A program made the position numbers and the translations under genes. This document shows, one piece after another, positions 40,374 through 48,623 of a DNA stretch of 64,000 nt. Origin of the DNA: Clostridiales bacterium (GTDB taxonomy: Bacteria; Bacillota; Clostridia; Lachnospirales; Lachnospiraceae); NCBI GenBank assembly GCA_019420275.1, contig JAHZHN010000009.1, forward strand, positions 1 to 64,000. Reading direction: 5' to 3'. The notes beneath the pieces are model-generated. The model was not told the origin of the DNA. It was given only the letters and a program-made list of their open reading frames with translations, and ran no database searches. Position 1 is the stretch's first letter. Each line of letters starts with the position of its first letter.

Positions 40374-41627
40374 CTATTCTTTTTTTAATTCTTCTGCCAT
40401 TTTTTTTATCGCTTCCTTTCCGGTATTTCCAATCAAATCCCGGTAGTCAAAAAAGGCAAAACCACTGACACCATTTTTCCGCCCGTACTGCACCTGCTTT
40501 TTTAAGACATCTGTATCAGATTTCCATTCCCTTTGTTCCTCTGGACTATCCCCTTCTTCATGTCCTGCACGGTAAACACCAATTCCAAGATAAAGCTTTA
40601 CCGGACTTTTCCTGCAGGCTTTTACCCACTGGTCTGTCATCTTGTCAAAAGATGCCGTTGGATGTTTAAATCCCCAGTAAATCTGAGGGCAAATATAATC
40701 TACGTAATCATCCGAAGAAAGCCATCGGTAAATATCCACATAATAAGCATATGGACTGGTCAGAGTTTTTAAATTTCCCGCGGGACTGATGCCATATACC
40801 ACAGAAGAATCTGTATCTTCAATCGTCTTTTTAATTTGACGCACAAGACAGTTCACCTGGGAACACCGATAAGTATAAATATCCTTCCCTTCTTTCTTTT
40901 CCTTCGATTCTTCAAACTCCTGCGCATCAAAGGCAGTCTTTACATTGTATTTTGTAAAAGATGGGTAAAAATAATCATCCATATGAATCCCATCTACTTC
41001 ATAATTTTCTACAATTTCGCGAACCCCCTGTATAATCAATTCCCTGACTTCTTTCTTTGACGGATTATAGTACAAACTTCCCCCATAGGATAAAACATTA
41101 CGTTTTGTGGACTTCGCTTCATGCCATTTTCTCGCTGGATTGTCTTTTGACAATTTTCTATAATCTGTAGAATTTAAAGCCACTCGGTATGGATTAATCC
41201 AGGCTTCGATTTCCATCCCATTTTTATGAGCTTCTGACACCATAATTTCTAAAGGATCAAAACCCGGATCCCTGCCTTGTTTCCCTGAAATACAGGATGA
41301 CCATGGAAAATATTTTGATTTGTAAAGGGCATCTCCAAAAGGTCTCACATGGACAATGATCCGATTCATTCCAAGGCTTTTTCCTTTCTTCAATACCCCG
41401 TTAAAATAAGATTTGAAATTTGACTTATTTGGCTTCTTATATTTTGCCCGATATGTATTATAATCATAAAACGAAAACCAAAATGCCCGGTATTCACTTG
41501 AAACTTCAGTTTTCCTATTCTCCTTAGATTCTCCTTTCCTCCCTGCCGCTCTTAAAACCGTCTGGCTGCAAAAATTCACAAATACTGCACTTGCCAGAAG
41601 CAAGGCCAAAAGCCGAATCCTTCCCAT
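40374..41627 (-). CDS. GHL10 (DUF187) family glycoside hydrolase-like protein
   Basis: A 417-aa secreted or lipid-anchored-like protein with a signal peptide (about residues 2-25, LLALLLASAVFVNFC). The GHL10 TIM-barrel has EYRAFWFSFYDY, IIVHVRPFGDALY, EIEAWINPYRV, VDGIHMDDYFYP and ICPQIYWGF. Members such as YngK are thought to act on cell-wall glycans; the substrate is unknown. ATG 41627 follows GAGAGGAG; a start 21 codons upstream runs into the previous gene. Transcribed after the HAD gene with a 13-nt gap. Confidence 0.88.
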   Translation of the reverse strand: MGRIRLLALLLASAVFVNFCSQTVLRAAGRKGESKENRKTEVSSEYRAFWFSFYDYNTYRAKYKKPNKSNFKSYFNGVLKKGKSLGMNRIIVHVRPFGDALYKSKYFPWSSCISGKQGRDPGFDPLEIMVSEAHKNGMEIEAWINPYRVALNSTDYRKLSKDNPARKWHEAKSTKRNVLSYGGSLYYNPSKKEVRELIIQGVREIVENYEVDGIHMDDYFYPSFTKYNVKTAFDAQEFEESKEKKEGKDIYTYRCSQVNCLVRQIKKTIEDTDSSVVYGISPAGNLKTLTSPYAYYVDIYRWLSSDDYVDYICPQIYWGFKHPTASFDKMTDQWVKACRKSPVKLYLGIGVYRAGHEEGDSPEEQREWKSDTDVLKKQVQYGRKNGVSGFAFFDYRDLIGNTGKEAIKKMAEELKKE

Positions 41628-41640
41628 CTTAACTCCTCTC

Positions 41641-42414
41641 TTAAATCCATCCAAAATGCCTGCACGCTTTTTGAATACCGTCATGGACATTTGTATCTGT
41701 CACATAATCCGCAGCATCTTTCAATTCCTGACATCCGTTGCCCATGGCAATAGAGAACCAGTCCGGACAAAACATATCAAGATCGTTGTAATCATCTCCA
41801 AACACAACAACATCCTTCTTATCACCATGAAGGTACTCCAACATTTTCAGGATTCCCCCTCTTTTGTTGTCCGGCTGAAACATCAGATATTCCGGTTCAA
41901 AGCGAAGATGTCCGACATGTTCCTTCGTTGTCAGTTTTTCCTCCTCTTCCTCCGGAACCGCCACATAGATTTTAAGGAAATGATCCAGCTCGTCGACATT
42001 CAGCATATCATCTATGATATACCTGGTCGGCTCTTTTCTTTTTCCGGCCTGGTGTAAAAACAAATAATCTCTCATATATACATCTTTCGTATCATCAATG
42101 GCAATGCACCATCCATATCCAAGCTCATCCGCCTGATGGATGATTTTTCTGCATCCTTTCGTATCCAAAGGTATGTTTTCCACAAATTTATTCTCTATAA
42201 CCAGTCCATTTCCACCATTGCACACCATATTGGAAAACCCATTAGCTCTGGTGAATTTTTCCGCCTTATAATGAGCACGCCCTGTAGCGATTGCTACAAA
42301 ATGTCCATTCTTTTCCAGCTTATGCAATGTCTCCAGAGCACTTGGCACAACCTGATGACTGCTGCGGTCTGTCAAAGTCCCATCGATATCAAAAAAGAAA
42401 TACTTTTTCTCCAT
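41641..42414 (-). CDS. Cof-type HAD-IIB family phosphatase
   Basis: A 257-aa HAD phosphatase with FDIDGTLTD (8-16, Asp nucleophile), AIATGRA, a C2 cap and VVFGDDYNDLDMF near 205. ATG 42414 follows AAAGGATG; a start nine codons upstream overlaps aroA. Its place between aroA and the GHL10 gene gives no clear substrate. It is a separate gene from the HAD protein at 20.3 kb and only distantly similar. Confidence 0.88.
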   Translation of the reverse strand: MEKKYFFFDIDGTLTDRSSHQVVPSALETLHKLEKNGHFVAIATGRAHYKAEKFTRANGFSNMVCNGGNGLVIENKFVENIPLDTKGCRKIIHQADELGYGWCIAIDDTKDVYMRDYLFLHQAGKRKEPTRYIIDDMLNVDELDHFLKIYVAVPEEEEEKLTTKEHVGHLRFEPEYLMFQPDNKRGGILKMLEYLHGDKKDVVVFGDDYNDLDMFCPDWFSIAMGNGCQELKDAADYVTDTNVHDGIQKACRHFGWI

Positions 42415-42430
42415 ATTATATGCATCCTTT

Positions 42431-43711
42431 CTATGATTCATGCAGACAATTTAACTGTTCATAGAACGTCGGATAAGATACATCCACACATTCGGCATCA
42501 TCAATCACAGTTTCCCCTTCCGCATTGATTCCTGCAATAGAAAATGTCATTGCAATTCTGTGATCATATGCACAATGGATCGTTGCTCCATGAAGCGGTT
42601 TTCCCCCATGGATGATCATTCCATCTTCTGTTGCTTGGGCATCTGCTCCCATTTTCACCAGATGATCCACTGTTAGAGCAATCCTGTCAGATTCTTTTAC
42701 TCTAAGTTCCTGGGCATCCCGAATGATGGTTTCTCCTTTAGCAAAGGCTGCCAGCAGCGCAATGACTGGAATCTCATCAATCAGGGTCGGAATCATATCC
42801 CCTTCTACGATCGTTCCTTTCAGTTTGCTGGTACGAACAATCAAATCTGCCGCTGGTTCTCCTCCATTATCTCTTACATTTTCCATCTGGATATCGGCTC
42901 CCATCTGGCGGCATACCCGAATGATTCCGTCTCTGGTAGGATTGAGTCCTACATTTTTCAAACGGATACAGGAATTTGGCGTGATCAGTCCTGCAGCTAT
43001 AAAATACGCTGCGGAAGAAATATCTCCAGGAACTACTATATCCGTCGCACTCATTTCTCTAGGAGGTGTAATTTCCGCTGTTTTATCATGAGCTTCTACA
43101 TTCACTCCAAAGGCCTGCAGCATTAGTTCTGTATGATTTCTTGACAGTGCCGGCTCTGTGACACTTGTCTTTCCATCAGCATATAATCCTGCCAGCAGCA
43201 CACAAGATTTTACCTGTGCGGAAGCCACCGGAGAATCATAATGAATTGCTTTTAATTTCTTCCCACTGATTCGAAGAGGCGCGCAGTCATTGCCGTTCAC
43301 ACTTTCGATTTCTGCCCCCATCATCTTAAGCGGTGTCATGATTCGCTTCATCGGACGCTGATTCAAAGATGCATCTCCTGAGAGCATAACTTCAAAATCC
43401 TGACCGGAAAGAATTCCGGAAATCAGGCGAGTCGTTGTTCCGCTGTTTCCAACATCCAGGGCTTCTTTCGGTTTTTTCAATCCATGCAGTCCTTTTCCAT
43501 GTACTGTTACATTGGTTCCTTCCTGTTCAATCCTGATTCCCATTTTTCGAAAACAGTCAATTGTAGCCAGGCAGTCTGCTCCTGCAAGGAAATTGCTGAT
43601 ATGCGTCGTTCCTTTCGCCAGTGCTCCAAACATCACAGCTCTGTGACTGATTGATTTATCTCCTGGTATCGAAAGCTCGCCCTGCAGTTTCTCTATCTTC
43701 GTTAGTTTCAT
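42431..43711 (-). CDS. aroA: 3-phosphoshikimate 1-carboxyvinyltransferase (EPSP synthase)
   Basis: A 426-aa shikimate-pathway enzyme that joins PEP to shikimate-3-phosphate. It shows PGDKSISHRAVM (16-27), LDVGNSGTTTRL, SGDASLNQRPM, ASAQVKSCVLLAGL and the RVKESDRI motif. GNSGTTTRL indicates the class II-like variant with T in place of the usual LGNAGT pattern. It starts 2 nt after tyrA and shares its promoter. Confidence 0.96.
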   Translation of the reverse strand: MKLTKIEKLQGELSIPGDKSISHRAVMFGALAKGTTHISNFLAGADCLATIDCFRKMGIRIEQEGTNVTVHGKGLHGLKKPKEALDVGNSGTTTRLISGILSGQDFEVMLSGDASLNQRPMKRIMTPLKMMGAEIESVNGNDCAPLRISGKKLKAIHYDSPVASAQVKSCVLLAGLYADGKTSVTEPALSRNHTELMLQAFGVNVEAHDKTAEITPPREMSATDIVVPGDISSAAYFIAAGLITPNSCIRLKNVGLNPTRDGIIRVCRQMGADIQMENVRDNGGEPAADLIVRTSKLKGTIVEGDMIPTLIDEIPVIALLAAFAKGETIIRDAQELRVKESDRIALTVDHLVKMGADAQATEDGMIIHGGKPLHGATIHCAYDHRIAMTFSIAGINAEGETVIDDAECVDVSYPTFYEQLNCLHES

Positions 43712-43713
43712 GT

Positions 43714-44817
43714 CTATTTCCTCTCATATACTACGTAATTTTTATCCCGTAAAATTTCTTTTGCTCTCTTGGCAGATGCGTCATCATAAAGCATGATCTT
43801 AAGCACGCCTTCTTCAAATTCCCTGTTATGTATAATACCGATATTTTTAATGCTGATATTATTAAGCGCCAGCAGTGTCGTTGTCGTAGACAAGGTTCCT
43901 GGTTCATCCGGAATATCTACAAAAATCTCATAAGATTTCTCCATCAATCCTACTGCGCTGTCCGGCACAGAATCACGATATTCTCTGGCTTCTTTAAAAT
44001 AGCGGTTCAGATATTCATGATCCTGGGCGTCCAATGCCTGAATTATCCGTTCTAAACTGTTTTTTGCCTGACACAGCAGCTTCTTTATATTCTCACGATT
44101 TGACAGGGAAATCTGTTCCCAGACAATAGGAGATGAAGATGCAATCCTCGTAATATCCTTAAATCCTCCGGCAGCCAGCTGTTTTAAAATCCCCTGATCC
44201 GTATCCATATCATCAACCAAATGAACCAGCTCTGAGGCAATGATATGAGGAACATGGCTGATCGCCGCAGTAAATGCATCATGCTGCTCATAATCCAGCA
44301 GTATGGTAAGTGCTCCAAGTTCTTCAATAAACCCAGTAAATTCTTTTACTTTCTCCTCACTGACTTTCTTGGTTGGTGTAATAAAATAATACGCATTTTC
44401 TATCAGACGGTCGGAGCTGAACGAAAATCCCGCCTTCTCTGAACCTACCATAGGATGCCCCCCAATGAAACACTCTTCCATTCCCAGTTCTTCAATCTTT
44501 CTATGAATTTCGCCCTTTACACTTCCTACATCTGTAAGGATACAGTCTTTTGAAATTGATCCTTTCAAAATCTGGAGATATTTAATATTATGCTGCACCG
44601 GAGCACATAAAAAAATATAGCTGCAGTCTGCAAAATCTTTCCCGCAGTCATCAGCTATGACATCTATGATCCGCTCCTTCAGCGCTTCCTTTAGAGTCCC
44701 GCTGTCTTCATCGAATCCAATTATCTTGTAGTTTGGAAAAACTCTCCTGATCGTTCTCGCAATCGAACCTCCAATTAATCCAAGACCTACAAATCCAATG
44801 GTAAAATTCTTATCCAT
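43714..44817 (-). CDS. tyrA: prephenate dehydrogenase with ACT domain
   Basis: A 367-aa enzyme that oxidises prephenate to 4-hydroxyphenylpyruvate for tyrosine. The Rossmann motif is GFVGLGLIGGSIAR (about 8-21), followed by HPMVGSEKAGF and the catalytic HxxxHIIASELV region. The C-terminal ACT domain (about 295-367: IFVDIPDEPGTLSTTTTLLA) suggests tyrosine feedback control. ATG 44817 has GGAG eight nt upstream; ATG 44823 is too close to it. Confidence 0.95.
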   Translation of the reverse strand: MDKNFTIGFVGLGLIGGSIARTIRRVFPNYKIIGFDEDSGTLKEALKERIIDVIADDCGKDFADCSYIFLCAPVQHNIKYLQILKGSISKDCILTDVGSVKGEIHRKIEELGMEECFIGGHPMVGSEKAGFSFSSDRLIENAYYFITPTKKVSEEKVKEFTGFIEELGALTILLDYEQHDAFTAAISHVPHIIASELVHLVDDMDTDQGILKQLAAGGFKDITRIASSSPIVWEQISLSNRENIKKLLCQAKNSLERIIQALDAQDHEYLNRYFKEAREYRDSVPDSAVGLMEKSYEIFVDIPDEPGTLSTTTTLLALNNISIKNIGIIHNREFEEGVLKIMLYDDASAKRAKEILRDKNYVVYERK

Positions 44818-44845
44818 AGTCATTTCTCCTTCAATTCTTCATTTT

Positions 44846-44874
44846 ATTTTACCGTCCGCTTTATTAAAAGTCAA
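44846..44874 (-). promoter_or_regulatory. promoter of tyrA-aroA
   Basis: TTGACT (44874-44869), a 17-bp spacer and TAAAAT (44851-44846), about 30 nt before the tyrA ATG. The leader is short, with no room for a T-box. Confidence 0.7.
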
Positions 44875-44981
44875 TACTTTCTCGCTTTAAAGTAAAAAAG
44901 TAGCATATTTAAGTCTTTCTTACACTTTTTCCTTTTTTCATGCTAAACCGAAAAAATATGACAAAAACTCCCCTTCTGCTA

Positions 44982-45010
44982 TTGAACCACCAAAAAAAAT
45001 GATTTATGAT
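44982..45010 (+). promoter_or_regulatory. promoter of the HD-domain gene
   Basis: TTGAAC (44982-44987), a 17-bp spacer and TATGAT (45005-45010), followed by AAGGAG and ATG 45053. Confidence 0.65.
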
Positions 45011-45052
45011 ATAGTGATAAATAACTAATCTTTATAGAAAAAGGAGTCCCTT

Positions 45053-45589
45053 ATGTTTGAAGAAGCCGTCACATTCGCAACTCAGGCACATGCCGGTCAG
45101 AAAAGAAAAGGAACCAATCTTCCTTTTATCATTCATCCACTGGAAGTCGCATCCATCGTTGCCGCAATGACTACGGATGAAGAAATGTTATGTGCTGCAG
45201 TCCTGCACGATGTACTGGAAGACTGCAGTCATATTTCAAGAAATGATATTTTGGAAATATTCGGAAAAAGAGTTACTGCCCTCGTGGCACAAGAAAGTGA
45301 AGATAAAAGCAAAAGCTGGGTCGAAAGAAAAGGCCGCACTATTGAATTCTTAAAAAAAGAAGCATCACGAAATGCGAAAATCCTAGCTTTGGGAGATAAG
45401 CTGGCCAACATTCGTTCTATGGCCAGAGATTACGAGGCTATCGGTGATAAATTATGGCTTCGTTTCAATATGAAAGACAAGGATATGCAGGGATGGTACT
45501 ACAAGGGATTGATTGCCGGTTTTGAAGAATTAAAAGAATATCGTGAATACCAGGAATACTGCTGCTTAGTCAAACAGGTTTTTGGCTGA
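45053..45589 (+). CDS. HD-domain protein, small alarmone hydrolase-like
   Basis: A 178-aa stand-alone HD hydrolase of the RelA/SpoT-hydrolase (Mesh1) type. HAGQKRKG..PFIIHPLEVA (13-33), LHDVLEDC (51-58, HD metal pair plus ED motif) and ALGDKLANIRS (about 111-121) are all in place. It lacks the synthetase, TGS and ACT domains. Such proteins can break down (p)ppGpp; the exact substrate is not proven by sequence. AAAAAGGAG precedes the ATG. Confidence 0.85.
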   Translation: MFEEAVTFATQAHAGQKRKGTNLPFIIHPLEVASIVAAMTTDEEMLCAAVLHDVLEDCSHISRNDILEIFGKRVTALVAQESEDKSKSWVERKGRTIEFLKKEASRNAKILALGDKLANIRSMARDYEAIGDKLWLRFNMKDKDMQGWYYKGLIAGFEELKEYREYQEYCCLVKQVFG

Positions 45590-45603
45590 CAGCTGCTTAT
45601 AAA

Positions 45604-45657
45604 AACAGACAAGACTCAGATAATGCCGTAATTTCAAAACATTGTCTGAGCCCTGTT
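45604..45657. terminator. probable bidirectional terminator
   Basis: CTCAGATAATG and CATTGTCTGAG pair with one mismatch around a 14-nt loop, with outer ACAG/CTGT. It lies between the HD gene and the convergent phosphonate operon. Confidence 0.55.
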
Positions 45658-45685
45658 TTCAAAAGGCAGAAAACAAAAATCTATT

Positions 45686-46462
45686 TTATAAAAGAACTAA
45701 TTTAGGAAGTTCTTTCATGGTTCTGATTACATCATCTGCTCCCGCTGCCAAAAAACTCTCTTTTACTTTTTCTGCGGCAGTATCTTTTTCTTCTGGTGAA
45801 AGAGCCTCATATTCTTCCTGAGACATTCCCATTACTGAGCTTCCTTCAATGACTCCCACAGAAAATACCCCTGCATTTTTTCCTTCCATGATATCGGAAA
45901 TCGTATCCCCGACTTTCACAACCTTTTGTACTGAATCAATTCCTAACTCTTTCATATTCTCAAAAATCATATACGGGTACGGACGCCCTTTGGAATTTAC
46001 AGCATCAGGGCTAAACCAGGCGTCTGGCTCATATCCATTTTCCTTTGCTCCCTTTATTACAATTTTCATCATTTTGTCTGTATATCCTGTAGTAGATCCG
46101 ATCTTTATCCCATTCTCGCGAAGCTTCGCAGCCGCTTCTAATACTCCTGGCTTTACATCAGTATATTGATCTAAAACACTTAATAATTTTGCTTCGTATA
46201 CATCATACATAGCTTGTACATCTTCTTCATTGGATGGTCTTTTATATTTCTCCTTCCATAAATCTTGGATTCGTCTCATGGAAAGCATGGTGCGGATATG
46301 ATCAATCTTTAACATTCCCATAGGTTTTCTTACTTCTTCCATAGTAGGCTCTACTCCAAATTCTTTAAATACCTCTGTAAATGCCTGTACCGGCGCAAAA
46401 CATCCATAGTCTACCGTCGTTCCTGCCCAGTCAAAAATAACTGCTTCAATCTTATTTTTCAT
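45686..46462 (-). CDS. phnX: phosphonoacetaldehyde hydrolase
   Basis: A 258-aa HAD enzyme that cuts phosphonoacetaldehyde into acetaldehyde and phosphate. The N-terminal motif is FDWAGTTVDYG (10-20), with Asp nucleophile. The PhnX Schiff-base Lys is in the MGMLKIDHIR cap segment (about Lys53), and VKVGDTISDI is motif III/IV. It overlaps the phnW 3' end by 11 nt. It is the last gene of the 2-aminoethylphosphonate operon. Confidence 0.95.
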   Translation of the reverse strand: MKNKIEAVIFDWAGTTVDYGCFAPVQAFTEVFKEFGVEPTMEEVRKPMGMLKIDHIRTMLSMRRIQDLWKEKYKRPSNEEDVQAMYDVYEAKLLSVLDQYTDVKPGVLEAAAKLRENGIKIGSTTGYTDKMMKIVIKGAKENGYEPDAWFSPDAVNSKGRPYPYMIFENMKELGIDSVQKVVKVGDTISDIMEGKNAGVFSVGVIEGSSVMGMSQEEYEALSPEEKDTAAEKVKESFLAAGADDVIRTMKELPKLVLL

Positions 46463-47555
46463 GACTCTTTTCCTCCAAAAATTCTTTCATAATTTTACAA
46501 AGTGCATCCACATCCTCTTTATAAATTTCTCCAATATTTCCAATTCGGAATGTTTCCGCCTTGGTTACTTTTCCCGGATAAATTGCATATCCTCTATCTT
46601 TAATATATTCATACATTTCAGCAAAAGTAAATCCAGCATTTTCCGGGAAGAAAAAAGTTGTGATAATCGGTCCCTGATATTTTTCCTCAATATAGGGTTC
46701 AAGGCCCATCTTCTCAAATCTTCGAATTATTTCTCGGTTATTTTCATAATAACGTCTGGATCTTGCCAGGATTCCTCCTTCTTCATCCAGTTCTTCCATA
46801 GCTTTTGCAAAAGCAAGCACTGCATGAGTAGGAGATGTAAATCTCCATTTACCATCTTTATCCATTGTCTCCCACTGATCATAAAGATCCAAAGAAAGAC
46901 TTCTTGCCTGTCCCTTTGTCTTTTTCAACGCATCTCGTTTCACAATAATAAAGGAAAATCCGGGAACTCCCTGGATACATTTATTCGCACTGCTGATCAG
47001 AAAATCAATTCCAAGATCTTGTACAGGAATATCCATCCCTCCAAAACTGCTCATAGCATCTACAATCATAATACGATTTCTGTTCTTCACTGCATTCGTG
47101 ACTTCTTCGATATTATTTAAAATTCCCGAAGTTGTCTCACTATGTACCATGGACACATGCGTGATTGTATTATCCTTATCTAATATTTCCGCAATTTTTT
47201 CTGCGTTTGGCACTTTATCATAATCCTGATGATAAATTGTGTAAGCAAGTCCTGCATGTTTCGCGATATCTTCCATACGTTCCCCGTAGGCTCCATTTGC
47301 CACAATCAAAACTTTGTCATCTTTTCCAACTGAACTAGTCAGCACAGATTCCACTCCAAAAGTTCCGCTTCCCTGCATTAAGACAACCGTATAATCTTCT
47401 TCGCCGGCATGTGCCAGACGAAGAAGTCCCTTTCGGATATCCTGTGTGATTTTCTTATAATCATCATCCCATGTGCAATGATCAAACAGCATTTCTTTTT
47501 TTACTGTCTCTGTAGTGGTCAACGGACCAGGTGTCAACAATTTATATTTTTTCAT
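46452..47555 (-). CDS. phnW: 2-aminoethylphosphonate-pyruvate transaminase
   Basis: A 367-aa class V PLP aminotransferase making phosphonoacetaldehyde and alanine. LLTPGPLTTTETVK (6-19) and FDHCTWDDDY are PhnW-specific; DAMSSFGG and SSANKCIQGVPG hold the PLP Asp and Lys. It starts 1 nt after the binding-protein gene and feeds PhnX. Confidence 0.95.
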   Translation of the reverse strand: MKKYKLLTPGPLTTTETVKKEMLFDHCTWDDDYKKITQDIRKGLLRLAHAGEEDYTVVLMQGSGTFGVESVLTSSVGKDDKVLIVANGAYGERMEDIAKHAGLAYTIYHQDYDKVPNAEKIAEILDKDNTITHVSMVHSETTSGILNNIEEVTNAVKNRNRIMIVDAMSSFGGMDIPVQDLGIDFLISSANKCIQGVPGFSFIIVKRDALKKTKGQARSLSLDLYDQWETMDKDGKWRFTSPTHAVLAFAKAMEELDEEGGILARSRRYYENNREIIRRFEKMGLEPYIEEKYQGPIITTFFFPENAGFTFAEMYEYIKDRGYAIYPGKVTKAETFRIGNIGEIYKEDVDALCKIMKEFLEEKSHEK

Positions 47556-47556
47556 C

Positions 47557-48579
47557 TTATTTCCCTTCTGCTTTCTCCATCGCTCTTTCTGATAATTTCT
47601 GGTGATCTTCTAAAAGCTTGAGTGTCAGTTTTTCCTTGTATTCTTTTGGGTTGCCGGATTTCTGATCTTTGTCTTGTTTTTCTCCATTATAAAGCGGTAC
47701 CGGATAAGATTTGATCAGTTCAGATCTGCCCTTTTTGATGATACATTCGGCCATATCCATTGCAAGCTTGCTCTTTTCACTGTCTTTTTTATTTAATACT
47801 GCTACAGATTCTGTCAATGTGAAATTTCCTTCTGACGGATCTACATAATCAATCGGAAGTCCATCTTTCTTGTCAGCCACTGCCTGCTGTCTCAGGCCAA
47901 ATCCAATAGCAACTTCTCCTGCTCTGACATTTTTAATCGGTCCTGAACCGGAATCTTCAATATGGTCTCCTGCATTTTTATAAATATCTTCTAAAATATC
48001 TTCTGCTTCATCTTCACCGTATGCAGAAACAAGTCCCTGAATTAAAAGCCATGCTGTAGATGAAGATTTAATGTCAGTGACAGAAATAAATCCTTTGTAT
48101 TCTGGATTTGCCAGATCTTTGATTGATTTTGGTGTTGGCAAATTATTTTCTTTCATTACTTCTGTATTTAAAATAATAGTACCTTCCTGAGCCGTAATCG
48201 GTGCCTCGTATTTTTCATACTTGCTTTCATCCTGAAGATCTCGGTCAAAATCAAGGTCTTTAAACATCTTATTCTTTTCCTGAGCACTTTCTATATAAAA
48301 TGTACTCATGGTAATCATATCTGCTTCCAGATTCTTTCCTTCCGCAACAAGTTTTCCGCCTAATTCGGATGTTCCAAATGTCTGGAAGACATATTTCCCT
48401 TTATATCCATTGTCATCCAGCGTCTTTTTCATCGCGTCAACTGCTTCATCATCCGCATTAGAATAAATTACAACCTGGTCACTATTTCCCTTGGAACTGC
48501 ATCCTGTCATCATGACTCCTGTGACTGCCAGCATTCCTGCCAGAAAAAATGCCGATGCTTTCTTCATAAACTTTCTCAT
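47557..48579 (-). CDS. 2-aminoethylphosphonate ABC transporter substrate-binding lipoprotein
   Basis: A 340-aa extracellular binding protein. Signal peptide with lipidation Cys at about 27 (VMMTGCSSKG), then a Fbp-like iron/phosphonate-type fold: VVIYSNADDEAVDAM, FGTSELGGKLVAEG and IGFGLRQQAV, YVDPSEGNFTLTESVAV. It matches PhnS2-type binding proteins. It lies between the permease gene and phnW. Substrate assignment comes from the operon. Confidence 0.9.
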   Translation of the reverse strand: MRKFMKKASAFFLAGMLAVTGVMMTGCSSKGNSDQVVIYSNADDEAVDAMKKTLDDNGYKGKYVFQTFGTSELGGKLVAEGKNLEADMITMSTFYIESAQEKNKMFKDLDFDRDLQDESKYEKYEAPITAQEGTIILNTEVMKENNLPTPKSIKDLANPEYKGFISVTDIKSSSTAWLLIQGLVSAYGEDEAEDILEDIYKNAGDHIEDSGSGPIKNVRAGEVAIGFGLRQQAVADKKDGLPIDYVDPSEGNFTLTESVAVLNKKDSEKSKLAMDMAECIIKKGRSELIKSYPVPLYNGEKQDKDQKSGNPKEYKEKLTLKLLEDHQKLSERAMEKAEGK

Positions 48580-48623
48580 TGTATTTTCCTCCTTGAAATT
48601 AAGATGATTAAATTATTTTTTAT

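Noticed and set aside
44818..45052. Possible T-box or aromatic amino acid leader before tyrA-aroA
   Set aside because: The promoter lies about 30 nt before the ATG, leaving no room, and no T-box motif is present.
46461..47120. Plus-strand 219-codon open frame inside phnW
   Set aside because: Antisense shadow; the protein is Phe/Ser-rich and low in complexity, and phnW is fully conserved on the minus strand.
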